A stretch of 64,000 nucleotides of DNA from Diphasiastrum complanatum (GCA_029204225.1 CM055100.1:15307623-15371622), one strand, 5' to 3'; shown: positions 33,546 through 49,812, counted from the stretch's first letter. Translations and numbers: made by a program. The notes: generated by a model not told the origin, from the sequence alone.

Positions 33546-33903
33546 TGTTACGAGCTCGTAACCAGTGCCGAACCCTAGAGAACACAGATAGGTCAGATAC
33601 CACAGTCAGGGTCGTGTCCAGCGTACATGACCAACAGGGCAAGACAGTGTGAGTAGTGTGCCCCAGCACGGTCCATAGCCATGGCGGGCCTAACACAGCC
33701 TAGGGACCCTGTCAGCAGGATAGGGCCCCCAATTGGGTCCCGACGTGCAGTCGGCCACGTCAGTGCCACGTGGCCGACACTTGGCAGTAGCATGCTACCA
33801 GTCCTCACACTGGGCTAGGAGGGGCTTACTCTATATCAGGGAGTAGGCAAGGTTGGGTGGATCAATTAGTGTTTGCCCTACTGTGGTGTTAGGATCTATT
33901 ACA
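33546..33903 (+). repeat. 3' LTR of chromovirus B
   Basis: 358 bp, same ends as the 5' copy, followed by target duplication AGCAG (33904-33908). Confidence 0.95.
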
Positions 33904-35650
33904 AGCAGGATCCTCATCAATGCTATCAGCATCATCAGATGGATCAGTCTCATGCTCTAAGGAATCCTTGCTGTCAGCTTCATCTTCCGAGGTCTCTACG
34001 TCGTCTTCGTCTTCTAGTGGCTCCTCGTCCTCGTGGGCTCGAGAACTGGAAGCCTCTCCCCATGTCCTGCGACGTGCAGCAGCCCGAGAATAACAAATGT
34101 TAGAGAATTGTCATGACTAAGGACTTATACCTGAAGACATTGAGATCATCCCTGGGTGAATCATGCATGACAGGATCAGGATAGACCCTCTCAATGTATG
34201 TGCCCCATCCCTGTCGGAGCTCTGCATCATGGAACTGATCTTCATTCCTCCATAGAGGATGAAGAATGCAAGCCATAGCGTGTAGAGGCTGATGGAACCA
34301 CTCCCACCTGGCTTGCCACTTTTCTCTTATTTCTTCAACCCTATAAAATTTGAAAATCATACATCATATATGTCACATGGTGCATACTTACATAAACACT
34401 CATCAATCGTGATAAGAGATAATGCATAATACAAACCTCTTTGCACCGATGGCAGTGCAGGTGCGAATCTGCTCTCCCAGCCTGTCCATGAACTCATAGA
34501 GAAGGCCCAAAGTGCAGCCCTCTCTATCCGTAAGGCGCAAGACAGTGTAAAGAGGCTGCAACGCTATGATAATGGCCCGTGCATCATCCCAAAAAGGAGA
34601 TGATAGCACAATCCTCTCAAATCGCTGAGCCTTAGGCTCTCGTGAGTGCCTCCACTGACGCCAAGACTGTAAGACCACCATCTGTCTCAAGCCATCATGC
34701 ACCTTCACGAGGCGCTCCAAAACAATGAAAATAAAGCCAAACTTGGAACGGATCATGATTGCAAATTGTATTAGCTTCAACAAAGCAATTATCGGATAAC
34801 AAGGTCTTAGGTTGAAACTGGAGTCTCGAAAGTAGTTAGTAGTTGCTAGTAAGCTATGTACTAGCTTCTAAGTAGTAAGTAGTAAGAATCTAAGTGATGA
34901 AATTTGAGTCAAATTTGATGAATAGAAAAGTAGACCTGGTGGGGGCAGGCCTCAATATGTCGAGGCTAGAATACTCCCTGAACATACTCAGGACCCTCGG
35001 TCTCTTGGTGACAAACCTCACCAAGAACCGGCCTATGTCTAGTACCTCTGCAATCCATGGCAACTTTGCTATATCCTCAAACAAGAGGTCTAAGCAATGT
35101 GCAGCACAGGGTGACCAAAAGATCCAAGGGTACTTTTCATTTACGAGCTTCCCCATGGCAACAAGATTTGCCGCATTGTCGGTGATGACCTGCAAAGCAC
35201 AACAATCATCAATGCAACATCGGAACATCCGACATCGATCTTCTCTGAAGTGACAAGTCCATTATCCAAGAAGCAACATTGAACAAGTAGGGCAAGTAAA
35301 AAGTTTACACTCATTTTTATTTCTCACTACACAACTAAAAGTCAAGAATCAATACCTGCACAACATTCTCTTTGCCGACCTCCACAATGGCCGCGTCAAT
35401 AAATCCAAACAATGTCTGGGCATCCAAGGTTAAGCCCGAGATGTCGATGGATCTCAAGAACATCGTGCCCAAGCAAGAAGAAACCTGCAATCTCATAACC
35501 ACGTAGATGCAATAGGTGTGCCTTTATTCTACTGGGGCCACCTGTGTAGTCCTTGCCACAATACTTGCAAGTCCACCTCTTAGTGCCTGAGGCGCCATAA
35601 TTAGAAGCAATTGTCACATGATCCCACAAGGGATCCTTCTCTCTCGGCAT
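33904..35650 (-). pseudogene. hAT-3 transposase, main part, internally deleted
   Basis: ATG is at 35650. A BED finger (KRWTCKYCGKDYTGG...HLLHLRG) ends near 35485 and runs directly into VSSCLGTMFLRSID, so the linker and first half of DUF659 (including the SDGW motif) are deleted. The next exon from about 35192 has VITDNAANLVAMGK and SPCAAHCLDLLFEDIAKLPWI. Exon about 34750-34445 has GFIFIVLERLVKVHDGLRQM and LTDREGCTLGLLYEFM. Exon 34341-34133 has KWQARWEWFHQPLHAMACILHP. An acidic segment (about 34070-33904) follows, then the separated tail. The ERNWS dimerisation segment is absent. It belongs to the same BED/DUF659 group as hAT-1 and hAT-2. Confidence 0.8.
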
Positions 35651-35699
35651 GGTATCTACTATCTAGATTCTAGTCTCTCTCCCCCCACTAGTCTCTCTC

Positions 35700-36046
35700 C
35701 CGGGTCCCCTTCCTAAATTCTGATTTTTCACTCACACACACCTAAAGGCTAACTCTTCCTCGGACCTCCCTCCCCACACACACACACACACACCCCTAAG
35801 TCTACCTCCCTCTCTCTCAAAGACTCAAACACACTCTTTTAACTTAAAAATCTATTCACACATGTCAAACACACAAAACACACACACACATTGTCAAGAC
35901 TCAAACACACACACACACACACACATTATCAAACATACACACACAAAAACACAAACACACACACACACACACATTTGTCAACAGTCACACACACTGAACA
36001 CACATTGAACACACACTGAACAGCCACACGTGACACACACAATTCC

Positions 36047-36098
<52 letters not shown>

Positions 36099-36100
36099 TT
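35700..36100. repeat. (AC)n and (CT)n microsatellites in hAT-3 leader
   Basis: Several AC/CA runs (about 35774-35793, 35905-35925, 35955-35972) and a pure CT run at 36048-36095 upstream of the hAT-3 transposase start. Confidence 0.9.
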
Positions 36101-36349
36101 TCTCTCCAGACTCGCGGATCTATCCACATCTGTTTTAGACACTGGAATAAGATAATCTATCAGGGCTCCAGCATAGTGCAATCTTCTGCAGGCTTCAACA
36201 CAAGATCTATATTCTGGAATCTGTCCAGTGTCTCGGATCTCTCTCTCTCTCTCAGGCGTGGAAATCTGGGAAGCAGAAATCTGGGAAGCTTCAGGGCCCA
36301 GGGGGAGGTAACGAGCAAGGGGCCCGGGGAGGTAACGAGCAGGCTGCAG

Positions 36350-36560
36350 GTCCCAGGAGGTCGCGAGGAGCAGTAGCAGGAGGTCGCGAGGAGCAGGAGG
36401 TCGCAAGGAGAAGGAGTCGCGAGGAGCAGTAGCAAGAGGTCGCGAGGAGCAGGAGGTCGCGAGGAGGAGTCACGAGGAGCAGGAGGTCGCGAGGAGGAGG
36501 AGTCGCGAGGAGCATGCAGGTCCCAGGAGCTCGCGAGCAGGAGGTCGCGAGGAGGCGACG
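36350..36560. repeat. GC-rich minisatellite in hAT-3
   Basis: About ten variable units of GTCGCGAGGAGCAGGAG type, mixed with shorter forms, near the right end of hAT-3. It is the most GC- and CpG-rich part of the neighbourhood. Confidence 0.85.
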
Positions 36561-36675
36561 ATTTTTTTTTTTTTTTAAACGGTTCGAACTGAAAAAAACG
36601 GTTCAAACCGGACCTTTTCGAAAAGGTCTTTCGAATCGCGGTTCTTTCAATGAATCGTGATTCGACACAACATTG

Positions 36676-36683
36676 GAACCCAC
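36676..36683. repeat. right target duplication of hAT-3
   Basis: GAACCCAC, identical to 22440-22447. Confidence 0.9.
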
Positions 36684-36721
36684 TCACACGAATGAGGTCG
36701 TGAGGTCAAAAAATCGCAGTG

Positions 36722-37668
36722 TTAAAATAGCAATTCATACAAACCATCTTTAAAAGATACATCAATGCAAGAAATAGAAGAATTACCTAGTACCTTAAAG
36801 GAGTGGCCACCCTTCTTTCGTCTCTTCGGGCAGTCCTTCGCAAGGTGCCCCTTCTCCATGCAGGAGAAACACAACCCGTCGCTTTTCAAAGTCAGCTCTC
36901 TCCAACCAAGGGCGCTTCTTTTTCTTTCCCGAAGGGGAAGCTTCGTCAACCACTCCCTCCTTGCCCTTCTTGAAAGGAGGGCCCGTAGAGGGTTTGTCTT
37001 TGGATTCTGGCTTTTGCTGCTCTTTGCGGTCACGGTGTGCGTATCGTCGAAAATCCGAGCGAAACGCACGGCATCCTCTAAGGATTGTGGCTGATTGCGG
37101 TGGACCTCCAACTGATATTCTTTGGGCAAGCCCAAAATGAAATGCAGCTTAAGGAGCACTCCGTCTAAGTGGTTACAAAACCACGATGTAGCCTCTTGCA
37201 GTCTTGCAGATAGACGTCCAAAGGCATTATCCCCATTTGCAACGCGGCAAATCGACGATAATATTCAAAATCGTCAAGGACAGGCATAAAGACAGCCGTA
37301 AAGGCTACTTGGAAGTCATTCCAAGTAGTTGGGACCGTAGCTCGATCATTAAGATCTTGCCACCATGAGTACACTTTACCGTGTAAAAACATGATGGTCG
37401 TCGAAATACACGAGCTATCTGGTAGATCGTGCATGAAAAATGCGACGTCCATCGATCCAAGCAAGCCAAGACCACATCTTGGTGTATCCTTTTTCTCTCC
37501 GGTGAAAAACTCCGGAGCAAATATCGGGTTAAGGAGTGCTTGCCGAGATTGGGCCATAGCCCGCATTTCGCCCGCATGTCAACAATTTGTTGTTGCAACA
37601 AATTAATTGCACGCCATATCAGTTCCGACGGGACTTGGAGCTCGAGTTTCTTCCATAAGAGTGTCCAT
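36722..37668 (-). pseudogene. gag of chromovirus A
   Basis: A likely start ATG is at 37668 (MDTLMEETRAPS), followed by frame breaks. The retrotransposon gag domain is recognisable at 37566-37165 (KVYSWWQDLND, TTWNDFQVAFTAVF, RRFAALQMGIMPLDVYLQ) and continues at 37159-36722 with GLPKEYQLEVHRNQPQSLEDA and the zinc knuckle CFSCMEKGHLAKDC. A frameshift lies near 37160. Downstream, HDLIRVSGF leads into the hAT-3 insertion point in the protease. Confidence 0.85.
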
Positions 37669-38199
37669 GGAAAAAGCAGTACGTAACAACAAGCTTGAGG
37701 AAAAACGGAGAACAACGGTATAAAACCGTCAAAAACTGATAACTAGAGAAGAAAGCCTTAAGAAATAAGTAAACTTGACGGATGGGTCTTGGCATATGCA
37801 CATATGGATTATCGAGGCCTCAACAAGGTAACTATTAAGCATTGATGTGCCAGCTAATTTGGTAGTCAAATCCCTAAGTTCCAAGTTAGGGAATCGACTC
37901 TTAAGTGCAGCACACTGGGGGCACCCACACAATATAATTCCAGACATGTTTCAGAAGGCTATAATAGCTCAAACAACGTATCTTGGATAAGAGCTTAGAC
38001 ACTACCTACAAAAGATGTTCACCGAAAGTCACATAGGATGAAAAACCAAAGACCTCTAAGAAAACTCTTGAGCTAATGAAGCTGACCAGCACTCACCATC
38101 AAATTTTTCTTCAATGGATTTGCATGCTGTCGCACTCGAGCAGCTCCTCCCTGCCATTATGGTTCAATTGCAAGGCTACTTAATTTCATAAATCTGCGC

Positions 38200-38573
38200 T
38201 CAGGTAGAACCATATGAAGTATAGAAAGCAGTTGTCGCATTGCCTACCTCACCCTGTATTGACTGAACAGCAAGCTCGCCATAGATTTCTTCGATCATCG
38301 CATTTATTGTGCTTTGAGGCACAACCCTAGGATTTGAAAACCCCGTGTCATCATTGTCTGTGTACAGTGACCCGCACACTGCCGAGCTTATCTTGTTTCT
38401 GTTAAAAAGCAGCGAAGCAGTGCTTGGAGTTAAGAAACATGCTCTCACATGATAAAATACAGAAGAATGGCTGGGTAGTAGTTGGCTAGCCCTGTCAATT
38501 GCTCTTGTGAAAGCCATGCAATGTAGCGTCATCACTGCAATCAGCTCATCCGCCTGCTTCCGATAGAATGCTT
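38200..38573 (-). CDS. terminal exon of an unidentified host gene
   Basis: The minus-strand frame runs from a good acceptor (TATTACTCCAG, exon from 38573) through AFYRKQADELIAVMTLHCMAF, RAIDRASQLLP, then VPQSTINAMIEEIYGELAVQ to a stop (TSYGST, stop at 38200). The region looks like real protein and has no break over about 120 codons. I cannot name a family. Upstream exons were not found; the region to the right has only microsatellite and unassigned DNA. It adjoins the 5' side of chromovirus A. Confidence 0.45.
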
Positions 38574-38788
38574 CTGGAGTAATAATGTCTCAACAGATTT
38601 CACCATCAGATACCCTAAACCCATTGCATTTGCAATATAAGAGCACAAATTGCACTAATCCCTTGCACTTGCAAACTAATGCATACAACAGTCTATTGCG
38701 GTTAAGCTCATACGTCTCAGTAGCTCTGTTTGCTCAAAAGTGCGAAGGAAAAGCCACGCGCTTCACTTCATATAACGTAACGCGCATA

Positions 38789-38790
<2 letters not shown>

Positions 38791-38822
<32 letters not shown>
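38791..38822. repeat. (CT)n microsatellite
   Basis: About 32 bp of pure CT dinucleotide. Confidence 0.95.
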
Positions 38823-38831
<9 letters not shown>

Positions 38832-39236
38832 CACAAGCCTACGGGCATAATGAGCGATATAATTTCACATATAACAACGGAGTGTGGCAAGCCACTTGGC
38901 CGTGCCTTAAGTTCCTATTTTATTTATTTTTACATGTGTTACAAGTACAAGTACATGTAAATGTGATATAAAAAGAAATTGTCTACTTTTATTAACAAAA
39001 GGTGAGAAAACTCATTGTAGTACAAAAAATTGCATGTGGGAAGTGTGAATGTTTGGTGGTTTAAAAGTTACTGTTTGATGCAAGTCACCATGTAGGGTAG
39101 TTGCAAGTTGTCCTAGTTCTTTCCAGCAATGCGATGACATTAATGCTACTGTTTATGTTCAGTTTCATGAGAAACAACAATTCTTCCAGCAATAGAATCC
39201 CAATGAAGTAGGCTTACATGATATTTGGGTCACTGT

Positions 39237-39728
39237 ATAAAAAAATAATAATAAATTGGTGAGTGGTCACTCCAATAACAGTGCATGACTTCGTAAAAGC
39301 TTTTCAAGTTGTGTGTATTTGTCCATATATGATCTACATGGCTTCCATACAATGTTGTTGGTGTAGTGATAGTTTGTTGAAAACCATGTTTTTGCATGAA
39401 TGTCGTAAGATGGTTTGACATGGTTGTTGCAAGCAAGCATATTGATATTGAAGTCTCCAAGAATGGTTGTTGGTGTTCCTATCTCTGTGGATGCATTTTG
39501 TAATATATCCTCTATTGTATTCAAGAAATACATCGTATTTGAATTTGGTTTTCGATAAACTGCAAGTACAATCATACTATATGATTTACGGTCATAGTAT
39601 ATGCTTGTGCCAGAGAAGCAGTAATTTTGTATGGCATGGAAATTCGTGGTCAAGTATGATGCCTGATTGTGGTTTCGGGTTTTTTGTAACCACAAGATAT
39701 TTGAGCTCATCAAATTGTAATCTGCCAA
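39237..39728 (-). pseudogene. endonuclease (EEP fold) remnant of a retro- or rolling-circle element
   Basis: Minus strand: SSNILWLQKTRNHNQ, then VYRKPNSNTMYFLNTI, the catalytic ILGDFNINML, then after a one-base shift FMQKHGFQQTITTPT, SHVDHIWTN and the terminal SDHSPI box. These are the ordered motifs of exonuclease/endonuclease/phosphatase nucleases that cut target DNA in LINE elements and some Helitrons (Helentrons). No reverse transcriptase follows on the downstream side and no helicase was recognised upstream, so the parent type is undecided. The N-terminal part is short and probably truncated. Confidence 0.7.
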
Positions 39729-39759
39729 TTATCAGAAGGTAAAAAAGGCATCACAAGCC

Positions 39760-45057
<5,298 letters not shown>

Positions 45058-45105
45058 GCAACAAGGTACACAATCCATATTGCAACAAGGTACACAATCC
45101 ATATT
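45058..45105. repeat. 24-bp tandem duplication
   Basis: Two perfect adjacent copies beginning GCAACAAGGTACACAATCC. Confidence 0.9.
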
Positions 45106-45165
45106 AAGATGTTGAAAGCCTACCATCTTCATTGTAGGCATGATGTGCCTACGTATACCATGCAA

Positions 45166-45244
45166 ACAAGCTCTTGGCTGGCTGGCTGAATGCAGCGACA
45201 TGACAAGCTACTGGCTGGTTTGGTTGGCTCAATGCAGCGACATG
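45166..45244. repeat. imperfect tandem duplication, about 40 bp
   Basis: Two units from ACAAGCT through GGCTGG to ATGCAGCGACATG, with small length differences. Confidence 0.8.
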
Positions 45245-46345
45245 GCATGCAACGTGCATCCAAGAAAGTAACACCACGACACTCAGGTGGCGCCAGCTCC
45301 TTTACACGTATTTGTTACTACGAGGATAAAAAAAGTATATATTGATCAAAAGCACAGAAATTAGTGTTTGAAATGAAAAAATATACGTGGCATCACTTTA
45401 AAAAAAGTTTAATTTAAATAACAAAATAAGATAAACTTCCCTAAAAAAAACTAGCAGTGATGGGTTGGGTCGTAGCATCTAGTCACCGATCACGTGGACT
45501 AACATAAGAAATGTTCTTCATGAATCATGCATACTCAGAGTCATGATCCTCACATGAACATAGTGGTTAGAAAATCACCAGTACTTTAAAGTAGGTCTTA
45601 TCACAACTTTTCTGCTATGTGACACCTAGATTCATAGCATACGAACTGAACTCATTCCAGACATCGTTTCCAGGCAATTGATGTGTGGAACATGAGAAAA
45701 TCTTCTTAAGTATGAGAAAATATACATGGTTGATAGAAAATATCTTCCTCTATCTAGATACTATTTATTATTAATTTTTTTCTCAAATTTTGCTTACTTA
45801 TAAGCTGCATTATATATATAATTGATTTATAATAATAATAATAATAAATTTATAAAAAATAAAGGCATGCTTCTCTAGTTTTAATAGGTACCTGCTGGGC
45901 CTATTCCTGAGACTGAGAAAGCTGCAAGCAAAGACACCCACCCAGTAAGGAAATGCCACGTGGAGGGAGTGCAGGGGGGAGGGGCCCTTTACCGACGAAG
46001 GGTCCTTGTTGAATGACAACTCGTCAACAGCCTTTAGTTGACGGGCCTTGTGAATTTCACTTATTTTTTTAAGGTTTAAAAGAACGTTAAAGGTGCGCTG
46101 TTCCAGGTACTTGGACGAAAAAAGAAATGCCTAAAATAATAAATTAATTCTATTTTCCGTCTAGAAAATAAATGCGAAAATAAAAAAAAACGGATTTTAT
46201 TGTATTTTTGGTATTTATGAGACAGTCCGACAATATTGTTGAGCCTATTAATTGGTCGTCCCGTCAACGACCAATTCTTCAAACTGTAGGGTAGTTAAGT
46301 GTGACTAAGGGACTAATTAATCTACTTAATTAGTGTAATTGTGGA
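45245..46345. other. no gene recognised
   Basis: AT-rich stretch with no recognised coding sequence. Confidence 0.45.
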
Positions 46346-46383
46346 TTAGGCTAATCTCTTCTGTTTTCCTTCTTCGTTGGAAA

Positions 46384-46442
46384 TAGAGGGAGAAAGAGAG
46401 GGAGAGAGCGAGGGACAGAGAGAGCGAGAGAGCGAGAGAGGG
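46384..46442. repeat. GA-rich purine tract
   Basis: Impure GAGAG/GCGAG repeat. Such tracts are common in plant promoters and 5' leaders, and the BAG-like exon lies 0.7 kb downstream. Confidence 0.6.
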
Positions 46443-47166
46443 AATGGGAAATGCGAGGAAGGTATTGTGTGCATTGATGGGTTGGTTGTGGGCTGGGTAA
46501 GCATGGGCTGATGATCGCTGGAGGTGGATTGAAGCAAATGATTCAGTGTTTTTGTGGGCTTTTGTTGTTCTGCGGATGTTATTCTACTGTTGTTTGTAGT
46601 TTTGGCTATGCTTTGATAAGCGATCGCTATGTTTTTTGCTTGAGAAATGGTTGATAAGCAAATGCACTGCGGCTCAGTGAAGGAGTGAAGCTCACAAGAG
46701 CTTTCTGCCATTGACCCACTCTGTATCCTCACTAAAATATGGTGGACAATTGTTTTTTCTGAGGATTCCTATTTCTGTTTGTTATTCTATTGAACATCTC
46801 TTCTTCTTTGCCTTCTGTGTGCCTTTATTAGCAACTTGTTGTTTGCAATAGTTTCTGGGAGTAGTGATCACAGCAAAAGATATAGCTGATTAGTGATTAT
46901 CGTTACCAAGAGACATATATATTAGCGCATTACAGATGAGTAAGGCAATTTGGGCCACTGATCAACCTGAAAGTCTCATATGGTCTTTCTTTTCATGAGA
47001 GAATGATTCCTGCACAAGCCTCATTTGGTATACAATACCTCTCCTTGCAGCCTCTGCCTTCATTCTTTATTTGTGACATATTTTCACTACCTGGCAGTGC
47101 TCATATTGATATATAACATAAAGTTTGTAGCTGCTTGTATAACAACACTGAGCCTTTTCTATGCAG

Positions 47167-47386
47167 GAGAGGTGAAAAGGCTTGCGACCGCCCGAGCAAA
47201 CACTTCTATTCAGAGGGAAGGAAAAGGAAGACAGTGATCTTCAAGGACAAATCAAAAGTCATTCTTGTTGAAGACCCTACGAGCCGAGAGAGGAAACTAG
47301 AGAAGCTGAAAAAGAGTGAAATGACCGTCAGGGCCTGTAAAGCAGTGGCTGCAGCCAGCTCGGAGGTGGACAAACTTGGAGGAAGG
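47167..47386 (+). pseudogene. exon of a UBL-BAG chaperone regulator, frame-damaged
   Basis: Plant BAG1-4 type proteins bind Hsp70 through a BAG domain and have an upstream ubiquitin-like domain. This exon has an acceptor (CTATGCAG) and a donor (GG^GTATGAG). Its 3' part reads KDKSKVILVEDP, SRERKLEKLKKSEM, then VRACKAVAAASSEVDKLGGR: the end of the ubiquitin-like domain and the first BAG helix, ending at a border also used in plant BAG genes. The 5' part fits the ubiquitin-like domain (GEVKRLATAR) only in another frame, with about 13 codons missing. The following BAG exons were not found. So it is either a decayed copy or a fragment; a shortened functional variant is possible if the GEKACDRPSK frame is used. 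Confidence 0.6.
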
Positions 47387-47389
47387 GTA

Positions 47390-48551
47390 TGAGAATTAAA
47401 TCTCAGTTTTATTATCCCTAATGAATGCTCCTATCAATATATTTTGGAAAAGGTTTTCTTCATAGTTTCCTAGGTATTGCATCTGAGTAATTGTAAAGGT
47501 CAATACCTCTAAGTTTAATGTGCCTACGAGGTAGAGGAATGAATAGATTCTGTCTACTTTTTGGGTTTTATGTGTTCTCATTGATATGATTAGTTTCTAG
47601 CTTTATTCGAATAAGTTCATGTAGTAAGTGTCTTTGATGCCAAATTAGATTTTAAAGAGATGCAAATGTACATGTTGTCAGGAGACGGCCCAAAAATTTG
47701 TCTGTTTGAGTCATCAACCACATAACTTTGTCAAGGTGGTTATTTCGGCATCCTTGGGTGATGCATGAAAGTTTGTAGATGTAAGCACAATTAGTTACTA
47801 GATATACAAGTTGACTACCTATAATGGAGAGAAAATTGGCTAGGTGATGGTCAGCCTTGTGCACTCCTTGGCAAGTGTGAAACTATGTGTGTTCCAATGT
47901 TAGTCCTCAAAAAGGATCACAAGGGTTTGTCTATCTTTGGTAGCTTTTATTTATCTGCTTGCATGTGCATCTTTATTGTGGTTGTAGATAATCTAGATGT
48001 AGCCAGCTTTTCTAAGTTCTCCTTTTGTCCATCGTTTGCTGAGTTTTGTAGAACAAAAAAGGGGTCACTTGACAAAAGATGAAATTTTTGCTTGCAATCA
48101 AGCATATATATAACACGTCTCAAACATGGTAAGTGCATTTTTCTTGAGGTAGTGAATTTGTGATCATGGAGGTTTTGTGGTCAAAGGACAATGGTCCATG
48201 CAAAAGGACTATGGTGAATGTTGGGCACTTAGTGGGTCCCGCCACTAAAGTACTACTGGCTAAGCTTACCAAGTGGGCCCTGCCACAATACATTGTACAT
48301 GTAGAGCAATAAGTGCAAGGGCACTGGCTTCCTGCGTGTATAAGCCCAACCCAATGAGCATGCAATTTGGTTTTGTAGAACTTATAGAATTAGGAATAAG
48401 TGACTAGGGGCCTAAAACTCTAAAATGACATTAGAGGCCCTAAGTCATGTTGTTAATAAAAAAGCTAAAAGGGCCCAAATTAGAACTCACATGAATCATG
48501 TGAGTGCCCTTGTGCTTTCTTAAAGAACCATTAGATTCATTTTGTGTTATG
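47390..48551. other. no gene recognised
   Basis: The remaining BAG exons were expected here but none could be recognised before the copia LTR at 48552. Confidence 0.45.
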
Positions 48552-49496
48552 TGATGCCACGAAATTGTTAAATATTGAATATCAACTTAAATATGGCATG
48601 ATATACTCGAAAATGAAGATATGAGCTGGATAAATATAAATCATGAAGAGGCCTAAGTCATTTTTTGAGAATATATCTCCTAAGTACTTGCCTTGTATTT
48701 AAGGGCAAGACCTTTAAAAAGGAAGACATTGCTTTGGATAGCCTTTATTAGGTCATCCATGCAAAACGACTCTATATGAATCGACATGTTAAACTAGAGT
48801 TATTTTAACTCTTAGTTAAATATACCTCTTATGGTATAATTGAACATATACTCAACCTAATTGTTAACTAGAACTTTTCACGGGAGCAATGCACCTATAG
48901 TTTTAGCGATGTGTTTGTTTGCCCCATAGAACATATATTGATCTCACACTTCAATCTCAACCATCGAGAGAGAAGAGTTTATGTATCTGTAAAAGGTTGA
49001 AGAAGTGAATAGAGTGCTGAGAGTTATTCTCCCTTATCTCTGTTCTTCTGTGTACAATGTAGATGAATGCTTGTTGTGATTGAGTGCACTCTATCGCTGT
49101 TTGATCGCGCTTGTTTACTCACTCTGATTAGAACACGGACGTCTACGACTCCTCAGTTTTTAATCAGACGATGGCTGTCTGTGACACCCGAGGAACTCGC
49201 GATATTCTACTGCTCTTCCATTTATTTCAAAACTATACTTCACATTGAATCTGATTTCAGTAGTACCACACACAAATCATTTCTAATCTCTTCGATGGAT
49301 TGTACTCTTGTTTAAGAGTATGAGTTAATTTTTAAGATCGTGTTGGGTAATCAGAACACATAAAGCTGTGATTATCTCTAGCATAAGTTGTCTATTAGAC
49401 TGTTTTTGCACCTAACAACCGATTAGAACGAGAGAGCTGTTCCGCAATATTCTTGCTCTCTTCTCCGTTCTTGTTGTTCCTTTTAACTTGCCCCCA
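48552..49496 (+). repeat. 5' LTR of copia element C
   Basis: It starts TGATGCCACGAAATTG and runs to about 49496 (CCCCCA), followed by a primer-binding site. The first 97 bp match 63904-64000 with about eight differences, which identifies the LTR family. The length of about 945 bp is estimated from the primer site. Confidence 0.75.
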
Positions 49497-49502
49497 TCGG
49501 AT

Positions 49503-49514
49503 TGGTATCAGAGC
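49503..49514 (+). promoter_or_regulatory. primer-binding site of copia C
   Basis: TGGTATCAGAGC, complementary to initiator tRNA-Met, lies six bases after the presumed LTR end. Confidence 0.85.
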
Positions 49515-49812
49515 ATAGTCCAAATAAACCAAGAGATTAAGTTTGTGTCCTATACATGCGGACATGGACATAACAATTGCACCCTAGCTTAAACCCTCAC
49601 ATACCTCCATCTCATAGCAAGATTACGTCCTACCTAACGATGTGAGAAGATTTCTTCATTTCCAAGTGAGAATGAATACCTAGCTCATGGAGATCCACCT
49701 CTATATACATAGCACAGATGAGGTCATCTCCACCAACATGGTCATGTCATAACCATTGTGCACTGTTGCGGGTCAATAACTTTGGGTTACTCTACGCCAA
49801 TGGAAGATTGAC

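Larger units (their letters stand above)
27503..33903 (+). mobile_element. Ty3/gypsy chromovirus B, full length and recent
   Basis: 6401 bp with 358-bp LTRs, a primer-binding site, one uninterrupted gag-pol frame and a polypurine tract. Perfect AGCAG target duplications lie at 27498-27502 and 33904-33908. It inserted into the last coding exon of the hAT-3 transposase: joining 33904 to 27502 on the minus strand restores the frame. Nearly identical LTRs mean recent insertion; no rate-based age is given because the species is unknown. Confidence 0.95.
22448..36675 (-). mobile_element. hAT-3 transposon carrying two nested insertions
   Basis: The left end is CAATGTTTGAGG and the right end, reverse complemented, is CAATGTTGTGTCGAATC. 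Perfect 8-bp target duplications GAACCCAC flank it, and it interrupts the protease of chromovirus A. Subterminal GATTCG/CGAATC motifs lie at 22470-22550 and 36600-36665. Its own transposase gene (minus strand) is at 35650-33904 and continues at 27502-27438. hAT-2 (about 4.5 kb) and chromovirus B (6.4 kb) sit inside, so its own length is about 3.4 kb. Confidence 0.9.
17995..37668 (-). mobile_element. Ty3/gypsy chromovirus A, old and split by a transposon nest
   Basis: Read on the minus strand the order is gag (37668-36722), protease start, the inserted hAT-3 (22448-36675), rest of protease, RT, RNase H, integrase, chromodomain (stop 18523), polypurine tract (18507-18497) and 3' LTR (18496-17995). 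Removing hAT-3 and one copy of its target duplication restores continuous reading from gag into the protease, which proves that both parts belong to one element. No 5' LTR or primer site was found beyond 37668, so the 5' end is probably lost or diverged. Confidence 0.85.

Noticed and set aside
35774-35975. CA-rich repeats considered as a CRISPR-like or telomere-like array
   Set aside because: Simple dinucleotide microsatellite, with no spacers and no telomere unit.
46444-46461. Possible first exon MGNARK followed by GTATTG, upstream of the BAG-like exon
   Set aside because: It would give a myristoylation-like start, but the ubiquitin-like domain needs a longer N-terminal part, and a six-codon exon in a GA-rich tract is weak evidence.
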